DNA of 64,000 bases from Doryteuthis pealeii (lineage: Eukaryota; Mollusca; Cephalopoda; Myopsida; Loliginidae), in contig CM042141.1 of the NCBI GenBank assembly GCA_023376005.1, positions 90,167,671-90,231,670 of the forward strand. The letters run 5' to 3'. Below, piece by piece: positions 21,965-33,600 of this stretch. Every line of letters begins with the position of its first letter. Position 1 is the stretch's first letter. Made by a program: the position numbers and the translations under genes. The notes below the pieces were generated by a model, which saw only the letters and a list, made by a program, of their open reading frames with translations, ran no database searches and was not told the origin of the DNA.

Positions 21965-24800
21965 AGTTAGGTGCTGTCCCGCTATGGCCTGCCTGTTCCA
22001 CTGGGTGTATGGAGCTTAGAAATTGTCTCAACAGGAGACCAAAAGGCCTACACCAAACAATACGAAACGCAAAACACTTCCAGTAATTCGGCTCGCAAGT
22101 TGGAATGTCAGGCCATACGTCCTGGATTAAAAATCTACAGTTGATGATGCCTGCAAGACGACCATCATTGACAAGGAACCCTCCCGGCTCAACATTGACG
22201 TGGCGTGCCTTCAGGAGACACACCTGACTAAAAATGGCCAAATCAAGGAGGCAAACTTCTCTTTCTTCTGGAAGGGAAAACCCTCAAGTGAAACCCGACA
22301 GCATGGCGTCGGTTTCGCTTTAAAAAATAGTATCATCCCTTGCATCGAACCCCCGTCAACTGGTAGCGAGAGAATCCTCACCCTCCGGATGGGAACGCCT
22401 GCAGGACCAGCAAATATCATCAGTGCATACGCCCCAACCCTCTACGCTACTCCTGAGGAAAAAGACGAGTTCTTTGAGAACCCGAGTGCGGTGATAACCG
22501 GGATCCCGTCTATGGAGGACCTTTACCTGCTCGGGGACTTTAACGCAAGAGTGGGAGCTGACCACAAGGCTTGGCCTACTTGTCTTGGCGTTCATGAGCG
22601 GGGCAAAATAAATGAGAACGACCAGAGATTGTTAGAGTTGTGCTGCTACCAAAGCCTATGCGTGACAAACACCTACTTTAGGTGCAAGTACATCCACCAG
22701 GTGTCATGGAGACACCCGGGCTCTTCCCTCTGGCACCAGCTAGACCGTGTCATCACCAGGCGTGCGAATCGTGCAAACATCCTTCTCACCCGCACATACC
22801 ATAGTGCAAACTGCGACTCGAATCACTCCCTGGTTGCCAGCAGAGTGCGAATGACACAAGGCAGCGCCTAGCCAAAACACACTTGAGACCTGGAGGAGCG
22901 CCAGAAACAAAGCCAAGAAAGAGTGTTGACCGACACTGCGCCAATACCTACTGGCTGAACCTGTGCCACGGCATAGAGACAGCTGCCAACGCGGGAGATG
23001 CAAGGGGCATATACGAGGGCATCAAAAGAGCTACAGGCCTACACATAACAAAGACTGTACCACTAAAAAACGGGAGGAGTCATCACTGACCAAGGGAAGC
23101 AGCTGCAACCTGGAACTGTATACAACCCAAAATGAAGTGACAGAAAACACCTAAGAGCCATCTCTGATCTGCCGGCAATGGACAAGCTAGATACACTACC
23201 AATGGTGGAAAAGCTCAGCAAAGGGAAGGCAGCGCTGCTCCAACCACTACCCGAACTACTCTGCATCGTCACCTTATACAAGAACAAAGGAGATCGGAGC
23301 ATCTGCAACAATTACCGGGGCATTTCCCTCCTCGGCATAGTTGGAAAAGTCTTTGCTCGTGTTACACAGGCGCGTCTGCAGACCCTTGTATCTCGCATCT
23401 ATCCAGAGTCACAGTGCGGCTTCCGAACAAACCGGTCAACTGTGGACATGATCTTCTCACTACGCCAGCTGCAGGAAAAGTGTCAGGAGAAGCAGACGCC
23501 ACTCTACACTTCATTCATAGACTTAACAAAGGCATTCGACCTAGTCAGCCAAAGCGGACTTTTTAAATTGCTACAGAAGATAGGCTGTCCGCCCAGACTC
23601 CTTGGAATCATCATCTCCTTCCACGAAAACATGCACAGCACAGTTTGTTTTAATGGTGCAACATCCAAGGTATTTCCAGTCAGCAGGGGAGTGAAGCAGG
23701 GCTATGACCTTGCACCTACGCTGTTCGGGATATTTTTCTCCTTGCTTCTCCAGTACGCCTTCAAGGACTGCAGCGAGGGGGTTCTACATACACACCAGAA
23801 CTGATGGCAAGTTGTTCAACATCGCACGCCTTCGAGCTAAGACTAAAGTCACGAAGGTTCATATTCGGGAAATGCTATTCGCCGATGACGCAGCCTTAAC
23901 ATTACACACTGAGTACGGCCTGCAACAGCTTGTCAACCGACTCACACATGTTTGTAATGAGTTCGGACTTACCATAAGTCTAAATAAGACAAAAGTCATG
24001 GCACAAAGTATAGACACCCCTCCGAACATTGTCATCAACGGGTACAGCCTGGAAGCCGTGGAGAGCTTCAAGTACCTTGGGTCCACCATTGCCAATTCAG
24101 TATCCACTGACAGTGAAGTCAACAGCAGAATCGCGAGAGCGGCGGCAGTTATGGCCAAATTGAGCCAGAGAGTCTGGGACAATGCCAGCCTTACTAAGAG
24201 AACCAAACTGCGCGTCTACAAAGCGTGCGTTCTCAGTAATCTCCTATATAGTAGCGAAGCCTGGATCACATCCTCATGCCACGAGAGGAAACTCGACAAT
24301 TTCCACCTACGCTGCAATCTACGCCTACGCTGGCAGGACAAAGTGCCCAACACAAACGTGCAGGAACTAGCAAACATGAACAGCATGTCCGCCATCATCT
24401 GAGAGAGACGTCTGCGCTAGTTTGGTCACGCCAGAAGATGGACAAAGTCCGCATCCCCAAAAACATACTGTATTGCGAATTAGTAGAAGACACCCGACCG
24501 GTAGGGATACCACGCCTGCACTTTAAAGATGTCTGCAAGAGGGATATGAAGACATGCTACATCAACACCAACACATGGGAGGCTTGTGCAGAAGATCATG
24601 CGACCTGGCGCCTCCTCGTCAAACAAGGAACGAAAAGGAGTGAAAAAGAGAGGAAAAAAGCGCCACAGAAAAGAGAGCCAGAAGGCAGAAGAGACAATAG
24701 CAACCCCAGTAAACATCACTGTTTGTATGCAGTCACTGCACCAGAGATTGCTATTCAAAAATTGGTCTGTTCAGCCACTCACGCAGTTGCAGATATATAA
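21965..24800 (+). mobile_element. Degenerate APE-type non-LTR retrotransposon (endonuclease + reverse transcriptase)
   Basis: The order of domains is that of a complete non-LTR ORF2. The endonuclease part runs 22080-22860, with RLASWNV, ACLQETHL and LLGDFNARVG. The reverse transcriptase runs 23178-24400, with NNYRGISLL, ESQCGF, IDLTKAFD, VKQG and the catalytic FADD at 23878-23889, then YLGS. The C-terminal part at 24400-24790 has RIPKNILY, GIPRLHFKDVCKRDMK and a decayed zinc-knuckle region. The copy is dead: there is a stop after the endonuclease, a +1 shift in a G-run near 23776 and another shift near 24400. About 25 codons of the reverse transcriptase N-terminus (the S-D-G-I-P region) are missing between LSKG and KAALL. 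Sister fragments lie at 31149-33300, 35370-35530 and 39690-40270. Confidence 0.85.
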
Positions 24801-25064
24801 AAAAAAAAAAAGGGTAGATACTACGCCATCGTCTTTAGTAGAGGGACGGATGCCAACAACAATAGAAAGTTCTAAACAATTCTCGTTCAATGACGTAACA
24901 AAAATACCCGTAAATGTGAAAAAAATCAACATGAAATCTTGAAAAATTTGAATTAATTGATTCAAAACTGTCATAAAGATTTTATCGCAACCATATAGAA
25001 TCACAAAATGATTATTTGATATTAATCACTACAAAAGATTTTATGTTTAAATCTAAGTTTTATA

Positions 25065-25186
25065 AACTCCTTTAAGGCAATGTTAGATAATCTGTGGAAA
25101 GATTATAAATATTCTGTGGAATTAAGATGAAGGTTTATAAGGAACAGCTGACAGGTCTCAGACTTAATATACTAGCTGAAAAGATA
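25065..25186 (+). mobile_element. Non-LTR retrotransposon 3' end fragment (second copy of 12405 type)
   Basis: Begins TAAACTCCTTTAAGGCAATG and matches 12510-12645 through ACTAGCTGAAAAGATATTAT. It meets a family D element tail-to-tail exactly as at 12645. Confidence 0.65.
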
Positions 25187-25355
25187 TTATTATTGATATT
25201 CACTCTTTTGAGTTTTCACATCAGTGTTAGCTGATGGTATTTCACTGGAGTCTGAGTGACAGCAAGTCTCCTCAGGTCTCCAGGACTCTTCTGAGTATTC
25301 TGGCAGATTACAGCAGTGCAGTGTTCTGGATGGTATCAATTCTTCCTCTGATAAG
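25187..25355 (-). mobile_element. Non-LTR retrotransposon 3' end, family D (copy 4)
   Basis: Contains TGAGTTTTCACATCAGTGTT and TGGTATTTCACTGGAGTCTG, as in 2030-2150. It is truncated at about 25350. Confidence 0.65.
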
Positions 25356-25830
25356 TTTTCGCTGTTGTTTTTTTTATTATTCTGTTGTCGGGTTAAATTT
25401 TTTGAGTTTTTTTTTTAATTATTTATTGTTTAACTTCCTTCGTTCCATTTTTTCCTGATCGGTTTCAGTAAAATTATAAATAAATAGAGACCGTTTCTAA
25501 AACAGACCTTAAACCATTACGATCATATTCATATTATTTATTTATTCGTTGCTAAAAGAATTGTTCTACGAACCTAATTTGTTTATTTATTCAAGTGTTT
25601 GTTTATTGTCTGTTCCATACGCTTACGGATTAGATTTCTGTCCATAATTAACCAGTTGTGGATCAATCCATTATTTCAGTTTACTGTTTATTAACAGGTC
25701 GTACAACGATCATTCATTTTTGTAAATATTTAACTTAAAGGAAACAATTTGTTTTCTAGTTGTTCTAAACAAGAACAGCAACATTTTTTTAAGGGTGAAC
25801 TAAAGATTCACATTCGCCGCCAGTAATTGA
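25356..25830. other. Upstream flank of the VAMP gene
   Basis: AT-rich DNA without recognisable repeats. It ends at the CCAAT box of the promoter. Distal regulatory elements cannot be named by eye. Confidence 0.4.
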
Positions 25831-25930
25831 CCAATCAAAAGCCATGTTATATTTCAAGCGGTGACCTTTGAACCCTCATCTCTTCCTCCTCACTATAAAA
25901 CTTCTCTTCATAAATACCTCACAGGCTTGT
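25831..25930 (+). promoter_or_regulatory. Core promoter of the VAMP gene: CCAAT and TATA boxes
   Basis: CCAATC at 25831-25836 lies 58 bases before CTATAAAA (TATAAAA at 25894-25900). With the usual ~30-base spacing, transcription would start near 25925-25930. The spacing of the two boxes and the donor site at 26046 support a real Pol II promoter. The start site itself is an inference. Confidence 0.6.
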
Positions 25931-26045
25931 TTTCATGTATACATTACAACGAAGGAAAGTATCACAAGACAGGCTATAAACCCTGAAAAAAAAGGATTCG
26001 TGTTTTTGGTTTTATTGCAACCGCAGCTTAAATAATTCTCAACAT
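25925..26045 (+). other. VAMP gene exon 1 (5' UTR plus AT of the start codon)
   Basis: The exon ends CTCAACAT|GTAAGTAC. The donor GTAAGT is perfect and exon 2 begins G|TCT, so ATG is completed across the intron and followed by TCT-AAA (Met-Ser-Lys). The bases around the joined start (AAC ATG T) carry A at -3. The left boundary is estimated from the TATA box. Confidence 0.65.
25935..25979 (+). CDS. Upstream ORF in the VAMP 5' UTR (14 codons)
   Basis: An ATG at 25935 opens 14 codons (MYTLQRRKVSQDRL) and stops at TAA 25977-25979. It lies within the predicted leader, 65 bases before the main start codon. If transcription starts upstream of it, it could damp translation. Its context (TTC ATG T) is weak. 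Confidence 0.35.
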   Translation: MYTLQRRKVSQDRL

Positions 26046-29000
26046 GTAAGTACTATTTGATAATTTTTTTTAGTATAATGGTAAAAAAAGAACGGTAGTA
26101 AGTAACTACTGTAAGTTATAGTGTTGTTCGTTTGTTTTTTAACTTGTAGGACTAGAAATGATTCAGGGTTTTGCTATTTGTTGGGATTTTTTTATGTAAA
26201 AATTTCTCTTATTCGTCTCTATGTTCGATGCTTATTTATTTGCCTAATAACTATAACATCTGAATTGATTATAATTATGCTAATGTCTCAATATAACTTG
26301 AAACATGGTTGTTATCAAATAATCTTTGTTGTCCTTTGTCCTTAAAATACTGGACACGATTGTTTTGTTATTAACTTATTGTTTATTTTTTGCGAATAGA
26401 CTTAGTTTAGGACATGTCAAAAACTGGTATCGTTCTTCTCTTGGTTCTAAATTTTAATTTTGGATCGTAACTTCTTTTTTTTTCTCTCTTGTTTACTTTT
26501 AAAATTTGAATTTACAAATCTATCAAGTCAATTCCTCAATTGTCTTTCACGCAATTTATATCCTGTCTTCTGATTTTGGTTTCTATTTATTTAAATTATC
26601 CATGTGTTTGTTACTTGAAAAATAATACTTGTAAACATGCAGGGATATAGTCAGAAAACTCTTCACATTTTCAACCTTTTGTGTATGTATATTTATGAAT
26701 GTATGTGTAACACATTGTGTATGTTTAAGAGAGACAAATATCAACTAGCCCCGAAAAAAATGTTTTAGTCTTTTAATTTTTATAATGAAAGATATATGTA
26801 ACGTTTTACTTATTAATAAAATTCTGGTTAAAAGTGGTACTGGTGTATATATTCTTGATCTTTACAAAAATCTCTATTTTTAAAACTTATTTTTCAAAGT
26901 TCTTTTGTATAACGTCTCGAAATTGTATCATTTATTTGAGAATAATCGTTAGAATTTATTTAAGTCCTTTTTTCTCTACTTAAAATAAATTTTTATTTTA
27001 TTTGTCTAAAGAAATTCATATTCCAATACCTTAAATTTTTTTTTTCTTGTCTTTCAAACTGTTATATCTGAAAAATTTATAGGAAAAGTCGTTTGTTTTT
27101 TAACATTTTGTTTTTGTTTTTATTTTGTTGTTGTTAATTAATTTATTTTTCATATGCATTCGTTTTATCTTGTTTCTCTTTCTCTCTTATCTATTCAACC
27201 CGTAAATGAAATTCAATCGTTAGATTGTGTACTACTTTAATAAGCTAAATTAACATATCTTTTCTATTGTTTTATTTATTTTATCATCGCTTATTAACAT
27301 CGTTAAAGCACGGACTCTAATTAGGATACACACAGTTAACGGTGGTTAATTTAATCAATGGGTTGAATACTAGTTTTAATTTATATACAATAAACAAGAC
27401 AAAATGATTTATTTCCCCCACCACAAAGCCTCCATGGTGTTCTTGGACAATAATTTGTTAATGTCTCTATGAATAATAATTCATTCATGTATTATTTTGT
27501 ATTGTAAAGGTTTTCTCCTACTACTCTGCATGGTGTTTCTTGTTTTGTCAAGGCAGTAAATAAACATTGCCTCGGCTTAATTATTTAGCATTAAGTATTA
27601 AATGATTTCATTAAAAAATCTTGTTACTGTAAAAAAAAAAAGAAAAAGCCTTTTTATGTCGTCAATTTTACATAAATTGATTTTATTTTAATAAAACTTT
27701 TTGTCAGTGGATTTCCTTTTAAACATCCTTCCGTAAAAATGAGTGATGGAATTTTTTTGTGTGTGTGTTTTCCGCTGACGATAGTGGAATTCCTCTTCTA
27801 AAAATAAACGTATTTCATTTGTAACTTTCAGACTTGGTCATTCAATATTTATTAAAAATAATTTAATTCTTGTTTGGTAAAATATAAGGTCAGAAAAACG
27901 AGCATTAAGTAAAGTCGAGGTGCCAGCAGTGATTTTAGTTTTTATGAAATTAAGTTGTTTTTTTTTTTTTTTTTTTGTTTTTTTTTTTTTTTTTAACTTT
28001 AATTTAACGTTCCATATAGATAGAAATTCTCGTTTTACTAAAAAAAATTAAAGTCCTAAAAACTGAACAATTTCCCCAGCTATTATGTACATCTGCTCAT
28101 GGGTCTATTTTTGTTTAGGCCTATTTTTTTGTACAACATACCAAAATCAATGTTTTGCATTTTCTTTTTCATAATTTTTTATTCGACATTTTATTTTACA
28201 TATCTATAAAATTGTATAAATACTTTATCTAATTGTAACCGAATTTATCTTTAATTTCTTGCTAAAATTGACGCAAATAATTTTAATGAACAGCGATGAT
28301 CACTCTCCTCAGTTGTATTTTTTGTTTTGTTTTTAGACTTGTGTGCTAATTTCTTTCTTTGGTATAAAGCACTAGTTGTGTTTATTGTGGTGATATATTC
28401 TGTCATATTGACTGGGCTTGTTTTTAAACTGGCGTACACTAGCACTGACTGTACTTTATGCATTGTCTGGCATTGCTGTGTATATAATATAATATATATA
28501 GTATTTGGGTTGTGGCTAGACTGGTGTCCCTTGTGTTCGACTAGACTAGTGCACACAAAAAAAAGAACAACCCCGACTTCAATTTTCTCCTGGGTTTGAG
28601 TTTTTAGAAGAAAAAAAGATTAGGTGCTTGTTTCTGACTGTAGATCTAAATTTCACAAAGTTCTTTATTTTTATTTAATTTTTTTTTATTTTTTTTTTTT
28701 TATTTTTTTTATTTTTTATTCATTAATAAATTGTGATTTATGCGAAGTGGTAGTTCTGTTTCTTTTCGTCCATTGTGGTAAAAGTCCTGTTAACAGAAAT
28801 TGTATTGTTAGAAATGAAAACTTATCAACAAGTGAAATAGCATACGATAGGATTTTGAATATTACTTTAATTTTTTTTTTTTTTTTTTTTTTTAATATAA
28901 TTTGTTTTATTTCTACCTTGATAGCTGTGTCGGAGACTTGGAGCCCTAAGCTTCGAGAGTCTCCTATTAATAGTCAACATAAAAAAAAAATAAGTGCATT

Positions 29001-30556
29001 TTCAAATGTAAATGCAGTGAACTGATTACATCTATTTCTGATTTGGTGGGCTTGATCTCTATCAGGTTACTCTGGAAACAATACTTATGACGGCAAATCT
29101 TATTGCCTAGTTTAAAGTTAAACTAGTTGTTTAGTTAATCATTACAACATAGCCTGTAGGTAGTTTTTATTGTAACGTTTTAACTTTTTTTTTTTCTTTT
29201 TTAATTCTAATTTTCTGTAGTTTGTCATGTATTTTCGACAGTACACAAACACTGAATCAAGTGACATTATTCTATTACATAAGTTAGCAAATAGGGAAAC
29301 CATCATGTACAGCGTGACATTCCTGGGTAGTAGAGTGAGAAATTGTGAACTAACTTTTCACAGCGTCTCATAAAATTGTAATCTGCAACCAGAAATTGAA
29401 ATTATGATACCCTCTCTTGAATTTTGGGCTTCTCGGTACAACAGTATGATATTGTTTTGTAAATCAACTAATTCTTCCTGATTTACATTTGTTTCTTCAG
29501 TACTTGACTATTAAAAAAAGTCCATCCCAGTCTGAAATGCAGATTGTGAAGCCCAATTCTATAGCTTGTTTTATGCCTAATTCCGTCACTTAAAATTGTC
29601 ATGGGATAGGGAAATTCAAGATCACATGATGGGTGACAAAAAAATGTTTAAAATTCTATATTCTGATGTGCGTGAAGAATTGAGTTTATTGATAAGCGAT
29701 TTATTCTTGTGTGGAGATATTTAGCAAGTAGTTCCCAATTCTTGGTACGTGACTTCACTGCTCATAAGTTGTGTAGATTTGGTGAGTAGTAGTTGACTTA
29801 TACTTACAACAAAAATTGAAGTCGTAAGGTCTTAATTGTAAGAAAATCTTATAAATACAAATTTCAGTGTCACTTTTTTTCTCAACTTTACTCTTATAGG
29901 CCGTAGCCCAACATATACGATTGAGAAATCAGGCCGAATCCGTGAGCAAATTAAAAACATTCCCGGATTAATCCGGACCCGCAACTTGAAATTTTGGATT
30001 CCAAAATTTTTATTTATTTTATTTTTTTAACAATTTTTGTAACTTGAAAATAGATTTGTGAATAATCAAAATAATTAAGAGCCCTCCACCGAAGTTAGTT
30101 TAATTGCCGCCCTATACGGCGGCTTTTAAGCTAGTATATTGATAAGTGGCTGACTGAATGACGCATACAGTTTGTGATCGCAACTGCTTGTTAAATATTT
30201 GTAGGTCTAATAAAAGTACTTTTGAAACTGTTATGCCCGATTACCTCTCTTAATCCAAAATAATTAACTGAACTTTGGTTATTCCTTCAAAGTTTTCCAA
30301 CAACTTTCTTCTCCACACCTAAAAAAACTTTTCGCTCCGATCATCCATGGAAATTTAATTTTCATCTGGGTGTGTTAGTTTCCTGACCACTCACTCCTGA
30401 TCGACCAATGAACAACTACAGGATCTTTCTTTTATCCGGCTTCCCACGTGGCCAAAATGTTACCTAACATCGGTTTTATTGTAGGTACTATTCTAATTAC
30501 TACCAATTTGTGCGCTCATTTTCATTTTAAAAACAAATTAAAATCATTTAAATCGA

Positions 30557-30587
<31 letters not shown>

Positions 30588-30657
30588 GTCAAATTTTTGT
30601 TTTAGTCGAAGAGTTGTAACATATATTGCATAGGGAGTGCCAAAGATGACGTAAAAC

Positions 30658-30688
<31 letters not shown>

Positions 30689-33600
30689 ATAAATTTACAT
30701 CCCCCCCCCCCCCCGATTGAAAAAAGATTACCAAAAATCGGGGAATTATCCGATTTTAATGGTATTTTCAGTGTTGATTTATCAATGAATTAATTTTATA
30801 ATGCTATGTCTATTCTGTGTGAATAGCAGTTGCAAGGTGGTCAAAGTGTCTGAGTTCACACACAACAGCCGCTATAGCCACTTTCCTTCCTCTTTCTTTC
30901 TTTCTTTCTTCCTTCTTCAAACAGAACGCCGTGTCACAAAAGCACGCAAAAATCGCTACACCCTCTCTGCCCAAAATGGGCCACTTTTATAGTGAAAACA
31001 GGAGTTGCAATGCACCATGGGCCATTACCCATAGTGCCTTTCAATACCAATAGTAAAATCTGATAATTCCCTGATTTTTGCTAAAATTTTTAATCGGGGG
31101 TTAGGGAGTATTTATCTTGTAAAATACGGATTTTACATCATCTTTGGCGGCTATGTTTAGGATATATTTGAGCAAAATGCAGCCATTCTATCCTCCTGAC
31201 ATGCCCAATCCAGCGAAGGTACCTCTTGCAGAGGATGGAGAACATGCTCTTCATGTTGGCGCAATCCAGCACATCTGTGTTGTCATTTTATCCTGCCAGT
31301 GGATGTGCAAAATGCGTCATAGACATTTTAGGTGGAAATTGTTGAGTTTCCTTTCATGGCTTGTATATGTTGTCCACGCTTCGCTACTGTAGAGGAGTGT
31401 ATGGATAATGCAGGCTTTGTAGACGAGCAGTTTGGTTTTCTTAGTGAGACTGGCATTATTCCAGACTCTCTGGCTCAGTTTGGCCATAACTGCTGCTGCT
31501 TTTGCTATTCTGCTGTTGACTTCAGAATCAATGGAGACTGAGTTTGAGATGGTGGACCCAAGGTACTTGAAATCTCCACGGCTTCAAGGTTGCACCCATC
31601 AGTATTGATGTTTAGAGGAATGTCTACGTTTTGTGACATGACTTTAGTCTTACTTAGACTAATGAAAAGTCCAAACTCCTTGCAAGCATGTGTGAGGCGA
31701 CTGACAAGTTGTTGCAGGCGTTCTTCAGTGTGTGACGTCAAGGCTGCATCATCAGCAAACAGCATTTCATGAATGAGGACCTTTTTGTAACTTTTCTCTT
31801 GGTATGAAGATGAGCAATGTTGAATAACTTGCATCAGCTTGGTGTGAATGTAAATTCCTTCACTGCACTCCCTTGAATGCATACTGGAGAAGCATGGAGA
31901 AAAAAATCCCGAACAGTGTAGGCACAAGGACACAGCCCTGCTTCACTTTGCTGTTGACTGGAAATGCCTTGTGGCGGACCGGAAGTTCTTACTTCAACAA
32001 ACAAAAATCAAATGACAAAAATGAATAGTTTGCGCATGGGATTGCGCACCCTAGTAAAAGAGAAAAATAAAATAAAAATCTGTACAATTTCAACCAATCG
32101 GAGACGTTCGCACCTAAAAGGAAATCTATCAAATAGACCCCTTTTTTGGAGCCTACTGAAATACTATATATAGCCAACTTTTTCATATTCCAAGCAGAAA
32201 GAAATCATTATCTAAGCAAATCCACGCTATTTTAAAGTAAGACCAAACTCATGCAATTTTAAGAAGGTAGGAACTAATATCTATCTGTCTATCTCTTTTC
32301 ATCAACTTTTACGAGATCTGCAGTACATCGTGCTACTGACTGCCATGTGACTTTGAACTCTTACCCTTTCTTTCTCACCTCATACTTATAACATTTTCTT
32401 AAGTGTTATAAAGAACTAAAAAAAGAAAAATACAAAATTACCTTTTTGTATACAAGATAACCTAAGGAACTTTGCTTGGTATTATGCATTACCTTTTGTA
32501 AAATCGTTACTCAATACAAGTTGTTTTATTTAATATTGGGTTTTTGTTATTTATGCCATGTGCTTGATTGTTTTATGATGTTTTTAAATGTTTGAATATT
32601 TTATTGGTTATCGACTTCAAACTGGTGACCTTTATACAAAGACTTCAAACAGCCCTTACATACATCCACCATAGCCTCAGATGTTTTACAATTAACAGAC
32701 TGTGCTGTGAAGGAAGTGATGATTTCTAGTAGTCTGTGTGGTCAGCCAATCTTCAGCAATAGTCTAAAGAGACCACTTCGGCTGACCGTGTCGAACGCCT
32801 TAGTTAGATCTATGAACACGATGTAAAGTGGCATCTGCTGCTCCTGTCACTTTTCCTGCAGCTGGTGTAGAGAGAAGATCATGTCCACTGTTGATTGGTG
32901 AGAACGGAAATCACACTCAGACTCCAGGTAGATGCAAGAGTCTGTAGGCGTGCCAGTGAAATGCAAGCAAAAAATTTTCCAATGATGCTAAGGAGGGAGA
33001 TGCCTTGATAATTATTGCTGTCGTTCTGGTCTCCTTTATACTTGTATTGTGACAATGATAGTCCCGCATGTCCCTAGGGATGTGTCCTTTTTCGCAGCAG
33101 CTGCAAAGTAGATCATGTAATGGTTGAAGCAACGCTGCTTTCTCGCTCTTCAATACTTCTGATGGTATGCCATCGCTCCCAGTTGCCTTCCTATTAGCAA
33201 GGTGGTCGATGGCTTTACTGAGTTCTTCCATGGTTGGTGGTATGTCTAGTTCCTCCATGACTGGTAGATCTGAGATGGCATTTAGGGCTTAATGGACGTA
33301 AAGGTAAAAACAAAAATATATATATCCAATTCAGATAAGACCAATTTTCAGTCATTTGCTTGATTTCATTTTTTATGAACAGTTAAGTCTCAAAATTACG
33401 TCTTCAATTAGCTACAATCTGGCTATGTTTCTTTAGTCTTTCCTTCCACTAGGTGTCGATATGTTACCAGTGAGTTATGGCCAGTTTGTAATTTTGAGAC
33501 TTAACTGTCCAATAAAATCTGAAGCAAATTACTGAAAATTAGTCTTATCTGGGTTTAAATTGTTTTTGTTTTGCTTTGATTTTTAGTACTTTAATTATTG

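Noticed and set aside
24276..24800. Separate 174-aa gene
   Set aside because: Its content (RIPKNILY, FKDVCKRDMK) is the C-terminus of the LINE, reached by a frameshift.
26044..26060. VAMP exon 1 ending after a complete ATG
   Set aside because: ATG|TAAGT lacks a GT donor and would put exon 2 out of frame. AT|GTAAGT with G|TCT is the only consistent junction.
28251..28599. Overlapping ~100-codon frames on both strands in intron 1
   Set aside because: No domain, no conserved splice sites and mutually overlapping antisense frames in AT-rich DNA.
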